64,000 nt of DNA from Reinekea forsetii. GTDB lineage: Bacteria; Pseudomonadota; Gammaproteobacteria; Pseudomonadales; Natronospirillaceae. Below the pieces are notes generated by a model. That model worked only from the letters and a program-made list of their open reading frames with translations. It was not told the origin of the DNA and ran no database searches. The stretch spans positions 1,697,501 through 1,761,500 of the forward strand of contig NZ_CP011797.1 in the NCBI RefSeq assembly GCF_002795845.1, in the 5' to 3' direction. The position numbers and the translations under genes are program-made. Each line of letters starts with the position of its first letter. Position 1 is the first letter of the stretch. Of this stretch, positions 15,497 to 24,832 are shown piece after piece.

Positions 15497-16132
15497 ATGC
15501 GTAATAACTTGTTGACCCAACTGTTGCTGACCAGTCAAATTTTATGGCTTGGCACCAATGTCTGGGCCGATGACGCCGCCCGGCAGCAGTTGATCGAACG
15601 ACTGGAGGCACCGACAACCCTAAGCGCCAATTTCGAACAGCGAACCTTCTCGGAAAGCCAGAATTCGGTGACCCTGTCGACCGGGCTGATGCGCATCGCC
15701 AAACCGATGCGCTTTGCTTGGCAGGTTTTTGAGCCCTTTGAACAGCAGGTGATCTCCGACGGTGAAACGCTCTGGGTCTTTGATCCCGATCTAGAGCAGG
15801 CGACCTATCAACCCGTAGGAAGCTCGGTGCAGCAGTCTCCAGCGATGATTCTGTCACAACCGCGCCAAGTACTGACCCAACAGTATGACGTTCTCGAGGC
15901 CAGTACCGACGCTTTAGTGGTATACCGGCTGTTTCCGCTCGATACCAATTCGGTGTTTAGCGAGCTGACCCTGACTTTTAAACAAAATTTGATCGCCGAA
16001 ATCCGCATTCTCGACAGCCTGGGTCAACAAACGCTGATCAACCTGACGGATGTGGTGGCCAATGCGCCGCTCGACGACGCGCTGTTTTCTTTTAATCCGC
16101 CTCCCGGCACCGACATGTTCGAGCAAATGTAA
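15497..16132 (+). CDS. lolA: Outer-membrane lipoprotein carrier LolA
   Basis: LolA is the periplasmic chaperone that takes lipoproteins from LolCDE to LolB at the outer membrane. A signal peptide (about residues 1-24, cleaving after NVWA) precedes the LolA fold. Family features include LSANFEQRTFSE near residue 40 and the segment RFAWQVFEPFEQQVISDGET. Length is 211, against about 203 in E. coli. It starts 11 bp after ftsK and its stop overlaps the rarA start (TAATG), so ftsK-lolA-rarA are read together, as in E. coli and Pseudomonas. Confidence 0.93.
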   Translation: MRNNLLTQLLLTSQILWLGTNVWADDAARQQLIERLEAPTTLSANFEQRTFSESQNSVTLSTGLMRIAKPMRFAWQVFEPFEQQVISDGETLWVFDPDLEQATYQPVGSSVQQSPAMILSQPRQVLTQQYDVLEASTDALVVYRLFPLDTNSVFSELTLTFKQNLIAEIRILDSLGQQTLINLTDVVANAPLDDALFSFNPPPGTDMFEQM

Positions 16133-17448
16133 TGGCCGACCTGTTCGCTAAGGGCGATATTTATCGGCCGCTGGCTGAAATGCTGCGCCCGAGTGACCTA
16201 AGCGGCTATATAGGACAAAGTCATATACTGGGACCGAGCAAGCCGTTGCGCAAAGCCCTAGAACAAAAAAATCTGCACTCGATGATTTTTTGGGGCCCGC
16301 CTGGGGTCGGCAAAACAACGCTGGCGAAGATTATCTCGCATACCGTCGATGCCCGTTTTGAGAGCATTTCGGCCGTCCAAGCCGGCGTCAAGGATATTAA
16401 GCTGGCTGCCGAAAAAGCCCGTCAGGCGCAAGGTCATGGCGATCGCACGGTGCTCTTCGTCGACGAGGTGCATCGCTTCAATAAGGCCCAGCAAGATGCC
16501 TTTTTGCCCTATGTTGAAGACGGTACCTTTATCTTTATCGGTGCCACGACCGAAAATCCCAGTTTTGAATTGAACTCGGCCTTATTGTCGCGGGCTCGAG
16601 TCTATGTCTTGAAATCCTTTAGTGATGAGGAGTTACAACAGTTGTGGCGGCGGGCGCAAGACTTGGAGCCCAGACTGGCGGCCATCGATTTCGACCGCGA
16701 CAGCATCGGATTGATGTGCCAATACGCCGATGGCGATGCTCGCCGCTTTCTCAATATGATCGAAATCGCCTTGGATTTTTTCGAGCCCGGCCAACAGGTG
16801 ACCAAACAGAGCATTGGCGATCTGCTGCAGGCGCAACCGCGGCGCTTCGATAAGGGCGGTGAGAACTTTTACGATCAAATCTCGGCCTTTCATAAGAGCA
16901 TTCGGGGCTCCTCGCCCGACGGTGCGCTCTATTGGTTATGCCGCATGCTCGATGGCGGCATCGAACCGCTCTATTTGGCCCGCCGGATGGTGCGCATTGC
17001 CTCTGAAGACATCGGTAATGCCGATCCGCGGGCCCTCACACTGGCACTCAGCGCCTGGGACAGTCAGCAACGTCTGGGCAGTCCCGAGGGCGAACTGGCC
17101 TTGGCACAGGCGGCTGTCTATTTGGCTAGTGCGGCCAAATCCAATGCGGTTTATAAGGCCTTTAATGCCATGATGGCGCAGGTGCGCAGTGCGCCGAGCG
17201 AAGAGGTGCCAATGCATTTACGCAATGCGCCGACCCAACTGATGAAAGATCTGGAGTACGGCCAGGCCTATCGCTATGCTCACGATGAGCCCCATGCCTA
17301 TGCAGCAGGGGAGCACTATCTGCCGCCCTCGTTACAGAGTGAGCAATTTTACCAGCCGGTCGAGCGTGGCCTAGAAGCCAAAATTGGTCAGAAACTGGAT
17401 TTCCTCCGCAGTCTAGATCAGGCCGCCGGGTCAGAGGACAGTCGTTGA
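16132..17448 (+). CDS. rarA: Replication-associated recombination protein RarA
   Basis: RarA (MgsA) is a clamp-loader-like AAA+ ATPase that acts at stalled replication forks and binds SSB. Walker A is GPPGVGKTT at residues 55-63 and Walker B ends in DEVHRF at 111-116; sensor 1 is [10 protein letters not shown]. The C-terminal tetramerisation domain begins near residue 260 ([21 protein letters not shown]), the usual hallmark that separates RarA from RuvB. The 438-residue length is typical. It overlaps lolA by one base and crcB by one base, so translation is coupled on both sides. Confidence 0.95.
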   Translation: MADLFAKGDIYRPLAEMLRPSDLSGYIGQSHILGPSKPLRKALEQKNLHSMIFWGPPGVGKTTLAKIISHTVDARFESISAVQAGVKDIKLAAEKARQAQGHGDRTVLFVDEVHRFNKAQQDAFLPYVEDGTFIFIGATTENPSFELNSALLSRARVYVLKSFSDEELQQLWRRAQDLEPRLAAIDFDRDSIGLMCQYADGDARRFLNMIEIALDFFEPGQQVTKQSIGDLLQAQPRRFDKGGENFYDQISAFHKSIRGSSPDGALYWLCRMLDGGIEPLYLARRMVRIASEDIGNADPRALTLALSAWDSQQRLGSPEGELALAQAAVYLASAAKSNAVYKAFNAMMAQVRSAPSEEVPMHLRNAPTQLMKDLEYGQAYRYAHDEPHAYAAGEHYLPPSLQSEQFYQPVERGLEAKIGQKLDFLRSLDQAAGSEDSR

Positions 17449-17843
17449 TGAGTACGTTAACAATTTGGCATTGGTTGGTTATCGGATTGGGCGGCGGCCT
17501 GGGTGCCATGGCGCGCTTTGCCACGGTCAGCTGGTTAAATCGACTACACGGTAGTCAATTCCCCTGGGGCACCTTCAGCGTAAATGTCGTGGGCAGCTTT
17601 ATAATGGGCTTGGCTTTTGTTTTTTTCACCCTAAAATACCCACAGCTACCCGGTACCTGGCGCGCTTTCGTGCTCGTCGGGGTGTTAGGTGCCTTTACCA
17701 CCTTTTCCAGTTTTGCCCTGGAAGCGTTATCCTTGTTCCAACAGCAACAGCTAACTCTAGCCCTGATGTATCTCGTGGCATCGGTGATCGTCTGCATGAT
17801 CGCCGTCTCGGCCGGATACGGATTGGGCAAATTTATTTTCTAA
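17448..17843 (+). CDS. crcB: Fluoride channel CrcB/Fluc
   Basis: A small inner-membrane channel that exports toxic fluoride as a dual-topology dimer. Four transmembrane segments fit in 131 residues. Conserved residues are visible: GTFSVNVVGSF (residues 41-51, with the pore Asn46) and GAFTTFSSF (81-89, the sodium-site and phenylalanine-box region). The ATG at 17448 shares one base with the rarA stop (TGATG). No fluoride riboswitch is possible in the immediate leader because the gene is coupled to rarA, so expression likely follows the ftsK-lolA-rarA transcript. serS starts 16 bp downstream. Confidence 0.93.
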   Translation: MSTLTIWHWLVIGLGGGLGAMARFATVSWLNRLHGSQFPWGTFSVNVVGSFIMGLAFVFFTLKYPQLPGTWRAFVLVGVLGAFTTFSSFALEALSLFQQQQLTLALMYLVASVIVCMIAVSAGYGLGKFIF

Positions 17844-17859
17844 TTAAGGACTCAGCAAG

Positions 17860-19155
17860 ATGCTTGACATTAAGCAGCTCAGACAAGACCCGGAAGCGAT
17901 AGCACTGATACTTAAGACCAAAGGATTCCACCTCGATGTGGTCTCTTTTCAATCGCTGGAGTCCAGTCGAAAGTCCTTACAGGTTGAGACCGAAGATCTT
18001 CAGGCGCAGCGTAAAAAAGCGTCCAAGGCGATCGGTGATTACATCCGCCAGGGCATGAGCACCGACGACGCTAAAACCAAGGTTCAACAGGTCCTCGACG
18101 AGATCGCCATGACCCTGGGTCAGAAGGAGGTCGCTCTCAAAGCGGTTCAGGCCGAATTGGACGATATGCTCTACTCAATACCCAATCTACCGGACGCCTC
18201 GGTGCCCGCTGGAAAGGATGAGGCAGACAATGTCGAGGTGCTCAAGTGGGGTCAGCCGGGCGAGTTCAGCTTTCCAATTCGAGATCACGTCGATGTCGGT
18301 GCAGCCCTCAATGGTTTGGATTTCGAAATGGCCGCCAAGTTGACTGGCAGTCGTTTTGCCGTGATGCAGGGCCAAATTGCTCGGCTGCACCGGGCTTTGG
18401 GTCAGTTTATGCTCGATGTCCAGACCCTCGAGCATGGCTATTTGGAAACCGCCGTGCCCTTTATGGTTAATAAAGACTCCTTGTTTGGTACCGGTCAGTT
18501 GCCTAAGTTCGGCGAGGATCTGTTCAAGGTTGAATTCGATCAAGACTACTATTTGATTCCGACCGCCGAAGTGCCGCTGACTAATATGGTGCGCGACACC
18601 ATCCTGAACGAGCAGGATTTGCCGATTAAGATGGTCGCTCACACCCCCTGTTTTCGCGCCGAGGCCGGCTCTTATGGGCGTGATGTGCGCGGCATGATCC
18701 GCCAGCATCAATTCGAGAAAGTCGAATTGGTGCAGATCGTTAAAGCCGAGGACGCCACGGCGACGTTGGAACTGTTGACCGGCCATGCCGAAGCCATCTT
18801 GCAGAAGCTTAGTTTGCCGTATCGCAAAGTCATCCTGTGTGGCGGTGATATGAGTATCGGCTCTGCCAAAACCTATGACCTCGAAGTATGGTTGCCGGCC
18901 CAGAACGCCTATCGAGAAATTTCATCCTGCTCGAATATGTCTGACTACCAGGCACGACGCATGCAGGCGCGATATCGCAATTCGACAACCAATAAGACTG
19001 AGCTGGTCCATACGCTCAATGGTTCGGGTTTGGCGGTGGGTCGTACACTGGTTGCGGTATTGGAGAACTATCAGTCAGAGGCTGGTTTGAGCGTACCAGA
19101 GGCGTTGGTGCCTTATATGGGTGGCTGTACCTTTATTCCGTACGTTGCCCAATAA
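17860..19155 (+). CDS. serS: Seryl-tRNA synthetase
   Basis: SerRS charges tRNA-Ser (and tRNA-Sec) with serine. The N-terminal antiparallel coiled-coil arm that holds the long variable arm of tRNA-Ser spans about residues 25-105. The class II catalytic core follows, with motif 2 beginning [15 protein letters not shown] at residue 265 and motif 3 [16 protein letters not shown] at 389-404. The length of 431 matches E. coli (430). It is the last gene of the ftsK-lolA-rarA-crcB-serS run and has a strong terminator 17 bp after its stop. Confidence 0.97.
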   Translation: MLDIKQLRQDPEAIALILKTKGFHLDVVSFQSLESSRKSLQVETEDLQAQRKKASKAIGDYIRQGMSTDDAKTKVQQVLDEIAMTLGQKEVALKAVQAELDDMLYSIPNLPDASVPAGKDEADNVEVLKWGQPGEFSFPIRDHVDVGAALNGLDFEMAAKLTGSRFAVMQGQIARLHRALGQFMLDVQTLEHGYLETAVPFMVNKDSLFGTGQLPKFGEDLFKVEFDQDYYLIPTAEVPLTNMVRDTILNEQDLPIKMVAHTPCFRAEAGSYGRDVRGMIRQHQFEKVELVQIVKAEDATATLELLTGHAEAILQKLSLPYRKVILCGGDMSIGSAKTYDLEVWLPAQNAYREISSCSNMSDYQARRMQARYRNSTTNKTELVHTLNGSGLAVGRTLVAVLENYQSEAGLSVPEALVPYMGGCTFIPYVAQ

Positions 19156-19172
19156 AGTGCCTTGGCTCCGCT

Positions 19173-19197
19173 AAAAAACCCCGAAAGGGGTTTTTTT
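19173..19197 (+). terminator. Terminator of serS
   Basis: AAAAAACCCC, a GAAA tetraloop, then GGGG followed by seven T residues: a classical intrinsic terminator just after serS. Confidence 0.92.
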
Positions 19198-19260
19198 AGG
19201 GCCGCCCTAAGCCTCCAGTGAACATCGTTGGCTTGCCCGTTTTTTTAAAAGGAGAACGTC

Positions 19261-20682
19261 GTGGATTATTTTCCGCTCTTTCATCGCTTTGCGGATCAAC
19301 AAATAGTGGTAGTCGGTGGTGGGACCATTGCGCTGCGCAAGATCACCCTGCTCGAAAAGAGCGGCGCGCGGATTCGAGTTATTGCCCCGGACATCCTGGC
19401 TGCGCTCAAAAATCGTGCCTCCTGTGAGTGTATCGAGCGCGAATTCATCGATAGGGATATTCAGGATTGTTCGCTCGTGGTTGTAGCCACCAACAATGGT
19501 GTCCTCAACAGTCATATTAGCGTTCTGGCCCGGGCTCAGGGGCTATTAGTCAATGTTGTGGATTCGCCCAGTCTCTGTAATGTGATTTTTCCTTCCATCG
19601 TAGATCGCAATCCGCTGGTCATCGCCATTACCTCGAGCGGTCAGGCGCCGGTACTGGCACGATCGGTTCGGGCTAAGCTGGAAAGTACCATCCCAGCCAG
19701 TTATGGCCAACTGGCCGCGCTGGCGGCACGCTTCCGTGCCGAGGTAAAAGCAACCTTTAGCCGTTCGGCCGATCGGCTCAGCTTTTGGGAGAAAATTCTC
19801 AATGGCGTTACCGCCGAACACGTTTACGCCGGCCGGATGGCTCAGGCTGAGCAGAGTTTGGTGGCCACACTGCATAATCCGGAGCTGCGCAAGCGCGGGG
19901 AAGTTTATTTGGTCGGCGCCGGTCCCGGAGATCCGGATCTATTGACCTTTAAGGCCTTACGGCTGATGCAGCAGGCCGATGTGGTGGTTTATGACGCCTT
20001 AGTCTCCGATGCGGTCATGGAGCTGGTTCGGCGCGATGCCGAACGCATCTATGTCGGCAAACGTCGAGCTCAACATACCCTTGCACAAGGCGATATAAAC
20101 CAACTCTTGGTGGATCAGGCTTTGCTGGGCAATAGGGTGTTGCGCCTTAAGGGTGGCGATCCCTTTATATTTGGCCGGGGTGGGGAAGAGATCGACCTCT
20201 TGGCGGAACAGGGCATTGCCTTTCAGGTGGTGCCGGGCATTACCGCTGCATCGGGCTGTGCCGCCTATGCGGGTATTCCGTTGACCCACCGGGATTTCGC
20301 CCAATCGGTGCGTTTTGTGACCGGGCATCTGAAAGATGGCAGTGCGAATTTGCCCTGGGCGGAGCTGGTCTCAACCAGTCAAACGCTGGTCTTCTATATG
20401 GGCTTAAGTGGCATCGGTACCATCTGCCAAAAGCTTGTCGAGCACGGTCGTGATCCGCACACCCCGATAGCTCTGATCCAGAAGGGTACCACCCCTGAGC
20501 AACGAGTCTTTATTGGTACCCTGGCGACCATGCCGGGGATCGTCGAACGTGAAAAGCCCAGGGCCCCGACGCTAACCATAGTCGGTGAGGTGGTCTCGTT
20601 ACACGACAAGTTGAGTTGGTTTGGGCCGTCGACCTCTAACGATGCCCATGGGCAATCCACAGCTCAGGGCCCTGGCGACTAA
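19261..20682 (+). CDS. cysG: Siroheme synthase CysG
   Basis: A trifunctional enzyme that makes siroheme, the cofactor of sulfite and nitrite reductases, from uroporphyrinogen III. The N-terminal half (about 1-205) is the NAD-dependent precorrin-2 dehydrogenase/ferrochelatase with GGGTIALRK at 19-27. The C-terminal half (from about 214) is the SAM-dependent uroporphyrinogen-III methyltransferase with [29 protein letters not shown] and [10 protein letters not shown]. The start is GTG, preceded by AAGGAG. Length is 473 (E. coli 457). Its stop overlaps the convergent ybiB stop by 4 bp, with no terminator between them. Confidence 0.96.
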   Translation: MDYFPLFHRFADQQIVVVGGGTIALRKITLLEKSGARIRVIAPDILAALKNRASCECIEREFIDRDIQDCSLVVVATNNGVLNSHISVLARAQGLLVNVVDSPSLCNVIFPSIVDRNPLVIAITSSGQAPVLARSVRAKLESTIPASYGQLAALAARFRAEVKATFSRSADRLSFWEKILNGVTAEHVYAGRMAQAEQSLVATLHNPELRKRGEVYLVGAGPGDPDLLTFKALRLMQQADVVVYDALVSDAVMELVRRDAERIYVGKRRAQHTLAQGDINQLLVDQALLGNRVLRLKGGDPFIFGRGGEEIDLLAEQGIAFQVVPGITAASGCAAYAGIPLTHRDFAQSVRFVTGHLKDGSANLPWAELVSTSQTLVFYMGLSGIGTICQKLVEHGRDPHTPIALIQKGTTPEQRVFIGTLATMPGIVEREKPRAPTLTIVGEVVSLHDKLSWFGPSTSNDAHGQSTAQGPGD

Positions 20683-21668
20683 TGGCGCTGTGCCCACCAT
20701 TGGGCAACAGTGGCCTGGGCCTCGGCCAGCGTAATCCGCTGCAAGGCCGAGACAATAAGGGCTGCCGTTTGCAACACGGCCGCCTGGCCATAACCATCCC
20801 CCTCATTATGGTCCCAGAGCGCCAAGAGCGGATCCAGCTGGGCTTTTTCGGGCCGCAAAGCCCGGCGTGCCAAGACCGGTTCAAGCTTTTGTTGGTCATT
20901 CTGAGCGCCGGCATGGCTGGCAATAGCCGTTAGGCTGTCTGGCCGGACCTCAAATTCACCGCCATCGCCCTTGAGCACCAGGTTATTGTTCTGGCCCAGA
21001 AGAATCGCCGTTTGGTGATGCAGTGCCATATAGGCGGGATGAAACATGCCTTGAAGGGTTAAACCCGCCTGTAACGGATTGATATGTCGGACCAAGGTGT
21101 TGGCCGGCGAGCGCAGACCCAGCTCCGCCTTCATATCGATAAGCGCGGACAGTACCGGCGCAATATCGGCTAACGCCATATAGCAGATGTTAGTCCGCTG
21201 AAGCTCGACCTGCGCCGCGTTCAGGCTGGAAACCACCGCAATATCGAGCACCCGACAGACGTCGATGGCATATTGCCGGCCCGCGGTGTGTTCGCCACCG
21301 CCGTGGATAAAGATGGAAATGCCATTGCGCGCCAGCAGTCGAGCGGCCAACAGATACCAGGACGGTTGCTTCTTTTTACCGGCATAGGCCGGCCAATTGA
21401 CATCGACCGAGCAGGTCGGAGCAAGCGTTAGCGGTTGAATGCAGGCACTGACCATGCCGGCCAATTCTTCGGCGGTTTCTTCCTTAACTCGCATCAACAT
21501 TAGAAAGGCACCCAGTTGGGCGGGTGTAATGGTCTCGTTCAAAATAGCGCCCATTACAAAGGCTGCCTCATCGAAACTCAAATTCCGAGAGCCACTCTTA
21601 CCGCGCCCCAGGGCGCGAATCATGGCGGGCATGGTGTATTGTTCGGTTAGGGTGTTCGGATTTGTCAT
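20679..21668 (-). CDS. ybiB: YbiB/TrpD2-family glycosyltransferase-like protein
   Basis: A TrpD2-family protein resembling anthranilate phosphoribosyltransferase but with a different role. E. coli YbiB binds nucleic acids and is LexA-regulated; no transferase activity is established. The N-terminal helical domain ([20 protein letters not shown]) and Rossmann-type domain are recognisable. The TrpD PRPP loop GTGGD is replaced by a lysine-rich [13 protein letters not shown] segment, typical of this subfamily. The ATG at 21668 overlaps the tusE stop (TAATG), giving 329 residues, and makes it the last gene of tusD-C-B-E-ybiB. The tusE-ybiB link also occurs in Pseudomonas. Confidence 0.85.
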   Translation of the reverse strand: MTNPNTLTEQYTMPAMIRALGRGKSGSRNLSFDEAAFVMGAILNETITPAQLGAFLMLMRVKEETAEELAGMVSACIQPLTLAPTCSVDVNWPAYAGKKKQPSWYLLAARLLARNGISIFIHGGGEHTAGRQYAIDVCRVLDIAVVSSLNAAQVELQRTNICYMALADIAPVLSALIDMKAELGLRSPANTLVRHINPLQAGLTLQGMFHPAYMALHHQTAILLGQNNNLVLKGDGGEFEVRPDSLTAIASHAGAQNDQQKLEPVLARRALRPEKAQLDPLLALWDHNEGDGYGQAAVLQTAALIVSALQRITLAEAQATVAQWWAQRH

Positions 21669-21979
21669 TAGAGGCAATTCTTTGGTTTGGGGAGGCCGGC
21701 CAAGAGCGCCAGCGCTCGGGCTGGACTCTCGCCATATCGATGCATTAACCAGATACTGTTGCCTATATCTGGACCAAATTCGGTTTTGATGTGTTTTACC
21801 AGTGGCCGCATCGGGGGGGATAGGTCAAAGGTGAAATAGAACTGCCGCAACGCCGCTACCAACTGTTGGTCAAGCTCTTGCCAGGGCAAGCCGAGCGCGC
21901 CGGCGGTGGCGCCGGCCCAGTCGTCGGTCCAGTGCTGGGCATCAAGCAGAAAACCCTGGTGATCGGTGGTTAAACTCAT
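21668..21979 (-). CDS. tusE: Sulfur-relay protein TusE (DsrC family)
   Basis: TusE receives persulfide sulfur from TusBCD and passes it to MnmA for tRNA 2-thiouridine synthesis. The 103-residue DsrC-fold product ends GLPKPKNCL; the penultimate cysteine is the sulfur-carrying residue. The first DsrC-type cysteine, ten residues earlier in true DsrC, is absent, which favours TusE over a sulfite-reductase partner. The start MSLTTDHQGFLLD (ATG 21979) was preferred over a longer frame because it matches the family N-terminus. It lies 4 bp after tusB and overlaps ybiB by one base. mnmA is at 1915-3009. Confidence 0.93.
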   Translation of the reverse strand: MSLTTDHQGFLLDAQHWTDDWAGATAGALGLPWQELDQQLVAALRQFYFTFDLSPPMRPLVKHIKTEFGPDIGNSIWLMHRYGESPARALALLAGLPKPKNCL

Positions 21980-21983
21980 GTGC

Positions 21984-22247
21984 TCACCATACGATCGTTT
22001 TAGCACTGAGGGCGCTGAGCTCAACCCAACGGGCATCATCGATCAGGGTCCAGTCGCCATCGGGTTGACCGCCGAGCTTGTCAATCTCGACTTGCCGAAC
22101 CATCGCCTGACACGCATAGGGCCGGGCACGGTAGCATAGGGGTAAGGCCCGGCCAGTCAGTAACAGCACATCATCGGCCACAAGTAGTTGTTGAAACAGC
22201 TGTTGTTCGAGCTCGCTTGGGATCTGCGTGAGCGTTAGCAATTGCAT
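21984..22247 (-). CDS. tusB: Sulfur-relay subunit TusB
   Basis: The small structural subunit of the TusBCD heterohexamer. The 87-residue product starts MQLLTLTQIP at ATG 22247, with a clear GGAGG upstream; the reading frame extends much further 5' but that part is out of frame with tusC coding and is not TusB. The C-terminus ALSAKTIVW fits the family (E. coli TusB ends in a tryptophan-containing tail). Its ATG overlaps the tusC stop (TAATG), so the two are coupled. TusB is poorly conserved and the call relies on position between tusC and tusE as well as on length. Confidence 0.85.
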   Translation of the reverse strand: MQLLTLTQIPSELEQQLFQQLLVADDVLLLTGRALPLCYRARPYACQAMVRQVEIDKLGGQPDGDWTLIDDARWVELSALSAKTIVW

Positions 22248-22594
22248 TAAAAAACCTCCACGTGATCGGCCTGTCGGCACCACAAGGCCAAGTCCTGCAG
22301 CGCAAGGGGTTGCACCGATTGTTGGAGCGGCTGGTCGGGGAACAGTAGGGTTTGATGCTCCTGACAATAAAAGAGCGCTTCGCTGCCATAGAGGGGCAGG
22401 GCAGAGAGCTGCTTTTCCAGGGATTTCTGCTCTGTAGGAGCCTGTTGGGCGAACAGCCAACTGATGCCCTGTTCAAAGAACACCACACGATGGTCGATAT
22501 CGAACAGAGCCAAACTCATGATGGCCTCCAAAATCTCATGACTTTGGCGTCCTTGGTAGGGGCTCTGTTTAATAATAATCAGGTTAAAGCTCAT
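22247..22594 (-). CDS. tusC: Sulfur-relay subunit TusC
   Basis: TusC is a DsrF-like subunit of TusBCD, which carries sulfur from TusA to TusE. The 115-residue product begins MSFNLIIIKQSPYQG, and the conserved segment EILEAIMSLALFDIDHRVVFF follows near residue 20, as in E. coli TusC (119 residues). The order tusD-tusC-tusB is invariant in gammaproteobacteria. It starts 8 bp after tusD and overlaps the tusB start by one base. Confidence 0.92.
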   Translation of the reverse strand: MSFNLIIIKQSPYQGRQSHEILEAIMSLALFDIDHRVVFFEQGISWLFAQQAPTEQKSLEKQLSALPLYGSEALFYCQEHQTLLFPDQPLQQSVQPLALQDLALWCRQADHVEVF

Positions 22595-22602
22595 GCAGGA
22601 CT

Positions 22603-22989
22603 CTATTTAAAGGTGATAATTCGGTCCACATCGTGGAAACCGGTGGCCCACTGGCCCAAACCCGTCAGTTCAAAACAGGCCGCGCTGGTTGTCACGCTTT
22701 GCTGATAACGGGCACTCTCGGCCTCATCGAGCACGCCGCGGTTGCTGGCGGCGGCGATACACAGGAGCAGATCAACATCGGCCAGCGCCAGCGACTGCCA
22801 ATAGGCCAACGGATTGGCTTCATCGCTGGCCGGTGATTGGCTAAGCAAGCCATGATAAACCCCATCAAAAAAGAAAAACACGCGCGCTATATCATGACCG
22901 GCAGTCCAGGCCGCCTCGACAAAGCAGCGCACATCCGCGGCGTTATTGGCCGCCCAGGGTGCACCATAAACATTGAGTTGGAAACGCAT
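22603..22989 (-). CDS. tusD: Sulfurtransferase subunit TusD
   Basis: TusD is the catalytic, DsrE-like subunit that holds persulfide in the relay. The ATG at 22989 gives a 128-residue product MRFQLNVYGAPWA, matching E. coli TusD (128). The active cysteine is Cys77 in DLLLCIAAASNRGV. FFFDGVYHG is also typical. It heads the operon tusD-C-B-E-ybiB. yccA lies upstream on the same strand, but its terminator at 23112-23139 separates the two, so tusD probably has its own promoter within about 120 bp. Confidence 0.94.
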   Translation of the reverse strand: MRFQLNVYGAPWAANNAADVRCFVEAAWTAGHDIARVFFFFDGVYHGLLSQSPASDEANPLAYWQSLALADVDLLLCIAAASNRGVLDEAESARYQQSVTTSAACFELTGLGQWATGFHDVDRIITFK

Positions 22990-23111
22990 CGATGAAATAG
23001 CCCGTAACACAAAGTGCAATTATAACGGAGCGGGCTCGGAATAGAACGGTTTGTTCGCCGTCTGAGCCGGGGTTGCGCCAGTTTGGGGGCTTTTACCGTG
23101 TTTTGCGAGCC

Positions 23112-23139
23112 AAAAAAAAGGCCGCAAATGCGGCCCCTT
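23112..23139 (-). terminator. Terminator of yccA
   Basis: On the minus strand the stem GGCCGC/GCGGCC with loop ATTT is followed by eight T residues, 17 bp after the yccA stop. Confidence 0.85.
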
Positions 23140-23155
23140 TGACAATTACTGTCGA

Positions 23156-23827
23156 TCAGTCGTCGCTGCTCAGAAAACCAACCAGAACCAGCAGATGGAC
23201 AAACAGGTTGTAGATATCCAGATACAAGCTAACGGTGGCGCGGATATAGTTAGTTTCACCGCCATTCACAATTCGGCTGGTATCAAACAGGATCATCAGC
23301 GACATCAGCAGCACAACACCACCGGAGATGGCAATGCTCATGGCCGGGATGGCGAAGAATATATTGGCAATCATCGCCACAACCATGACGATCATGCCGA
23401 CCATCAGGAAGCCGCCTAAAAAGCTGAAATCCTTTTTGGTGGTGACCGCATAGAAGGATAAACCAAAGGTTACGATGGCGGTGCCACCGAGCGCTTGGGC
23501 AACGATTGAAGGACCGTTTGCCATGGCTAGATAATGATTCAGCATTGGCCCAAGACCAGCGCCTAACAGACCGGCAAAGACGAATGTCCAGACGATGCCC
23601 ATGCTGGAGTTATAAGTACGGGGTAAAACGAACCAGACAATTCCGATGGCCGCCAGGCTCATGATCATCGATGCACCCTGAGGCAAGCCCATGGCCATAG
23701 AAATAAGCGCCGTGGCTGCACTGAATAGCAGGGTCATAGACAACAACATATAGGTATTGCGCAAGACTTTGTTGGTCGCCAGTGCCGACTCGGGACGAGC
23801 CGTAGCGATTTGATCGTATTGGGCCAT
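23156..23827 (-). CDS. yccA: Bax inhibitor-1 family membrane protein YccA
   Basis: A seven-span inner-membrane protein of the BI-1/TMBIM family. E. coli YccA is a substrate and modulator of FtsH that protects SecY in jammed translocons. The 223-residue product has alternating hydrophobic segments from residue 28 to the end, and the BI-1 features RTYNSSMGIVWTFVFAGLLG and the acidic C-terminal region SLYLDIYNLFVHLL followed by FLSSDD, where the aspartates form the pH/Ca2+-sensing site in the family. GGAGG precedes the ATG. Adjacency to tus genes also occurs in E. coli and Pseudomonas. It diverges from psrA across 294 bp. Confidence 0.92.
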   Translation of the reverse strand: MAQYDQIATARPESALATNKVLRNTYMLLSMTLLFSAATALISMAMGLPQGASMIMSLAAIGIVWFVLPRTYNSSMGIVWTFVFAGLLGAGLGPMLNHYLAMANGPSIVAQALGGTAIVTFGLSFYAVTTKKDFSFLGGFLMVGMIVMVVAMIANIFFAIPAMSIAISGGVVLLMSLMILFDTSRIVNGGETNYIRATVSLYLDIYNLFVHLLVLVGFLSSDD

Positions 23828-24089
23828 TTAAGACGCCTCCAAATTATTACTTCAGGTTAACATTCCCTTAGTGCGGGTCAGAACCGTTACTTTCAAGGGT
23901 TATGTCTAGTCTGTTTCAAAACAGGGGTGTTGTTCAAGCATTATGCTGTACTTATGCCATTTATTTACTCGCCGGAATTCTATTTCCGTTGTTATACGTT
24001 GTAAACGTCAGCCTTTTAGGGGTGAAGGGTCGTTATTTAGGCAAAAAAGTACTGCAACAGTGAGTGAAAAAGACTACTCTCATTGTTTT

Positions 24090-24101
24090 AAACGATCGTT
24101 T
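24090..24101. promoter_or_regulatory. PsrA-type operator before psrA
   Basis: A perfect palindrome AAAC-GATC-GTTT, 20 bp before the psrA start, matches the known PsrA site pattern G/CAAAC-N2-4-GTTTG/C (right half GTTTG). PsrA represses its own gene in Pseudomonas. A sister site lies before etfBA at 56050-56061. Confidence 0.65.
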
Positions 24102-24121
24102 GAATTCAGTGGGGACTCAGT

Positions 24122-24757
24122 ATGAGCCAAGCCGACACCGTAACCCGCATCCTCGATTCGGCTGAGCAATTGTTCGCTGAAAAGGGTTTTGCCGAGACGT
24201 CCTTGCGCATGATCACCACCCGCGCAAAGGTCAATCTGGCCGCGGTTAACTATCATTTCGGGTCTAAAAAGGAATTGATTCAGGCGGTTTTTGCCCGTTT
24301 TTTAACACCCTTTACGCTCAAGTTAAGCAAGGAGCTGGATGCCGTCGTGGCCATTAAACGGGATCCGGATTTTCGGGATGTCTTAGGGGTGCTGGCCAGT
24401 ACCATGCTCACCGGCGTTGCCCCTAACGATCACTACAACAAGTTATCGGTTTTTATGCGCTTGCTCGGTCTGGCCTATACCCAGGCGCAGGGCCACTTAC
24501 GGCGCTTTCTGTATGAAAACTATGCCGAGGTCTATGGCCGCTTTATCGGTTATTTGAAACTCGCCCATCCGGATCTATCCAGCGAAGCCATCTTCTGGCG
24601 CTTGCACTTTGCCATCGGTGCGGCGGTGTTCACCATGTCGAGTATTGAGGTATTGAGAAGTATGGCCCAGACCGATACCGGCATCGATACCAGTGTCGAA
24701 CAGGTCATGGCCCAGTTGATTCCATTTCTGGCAGCAGCGTTGGAGCAGGAAGCGTAG
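24122..24757 (+). CDS. psrA: TetR-family fatty-acid-responsive regulator PsrA
   Basis: A 211-residue TetR regulator that resembles Pseudomonas PsrA along its length. The N-terminus VTRILDSAEQLFAEKGFAET, the helix-turn-helix segment NLAAVNYHFGSKKELIQAVF (residues 38-57), then SVFMRLLGLAYTQAQGHLRR and TDTGIDTSVEQVMAQLIPF all align with it. PsrA senses long-chain fatty acids and represses itself and beta-oxidation/ETF genes; in Pseudomonas it also activates rpoS. A palindromic operator sits 20 bp upstream, and an identical-pattern site lies in front of etfBA here, both supporting the name. A GC-rich hairpin follows the gene. Confidence 0.88.
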   Translation: MSQADTVTRILDSAEQLFAEKGFAETSLRMITTRAKVNLAAVNYHFGSKKELIQAVFARFLTPFTLKLSKELDAVVAIKRDPDFRDVLGVLASTMLTGVAPNDHYNKLSVFMRLLGLAYTQAQGHLRRFLYENYAEVYGRFIGYLKLAHPDLSSEAIFWRLHFAIGAAVFTMSSIEVLRSMAQTDTGIDTSVEQVMAQLIPFLAAALEQEA

Positions 24758-24776
24758 CCCGATCTGACTAGCCGGC

Positions 24777-24810
24777 GGCGCCAACAGAACCTTTGGGCTC
24801 TGCTGGCGCC
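24777..24810. terminator. Hairpin between convergent psrA and rapA
   Basis: GGCGCCAACAGAACC and GGCTCTGCTGGCGCC form a 15-bp stem with two mismatched or wobble positions and a TTTG loop. There is no T tract, so it may be a weak bidirectional terminator. Confidence 0.5.
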
Positions 24811-24832
24811 GGCCGACAAGGCCTACCAACGC

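Noticed and set aside
22248-22460. 71-codon extension upstream of tusB in the same frame
   Set aside because: It lies across tusC in another frame and is rich in Pro/Arg/Ala, typical of an antisense or out-of-frame shadow; GGAGG before 22247 marks the true start.
23943-24125. 60-codon plus-strand frame before psrA
   Set aside because: It spans the PsrA operator and runs into the psrA start; amino-acid make-up looks random.
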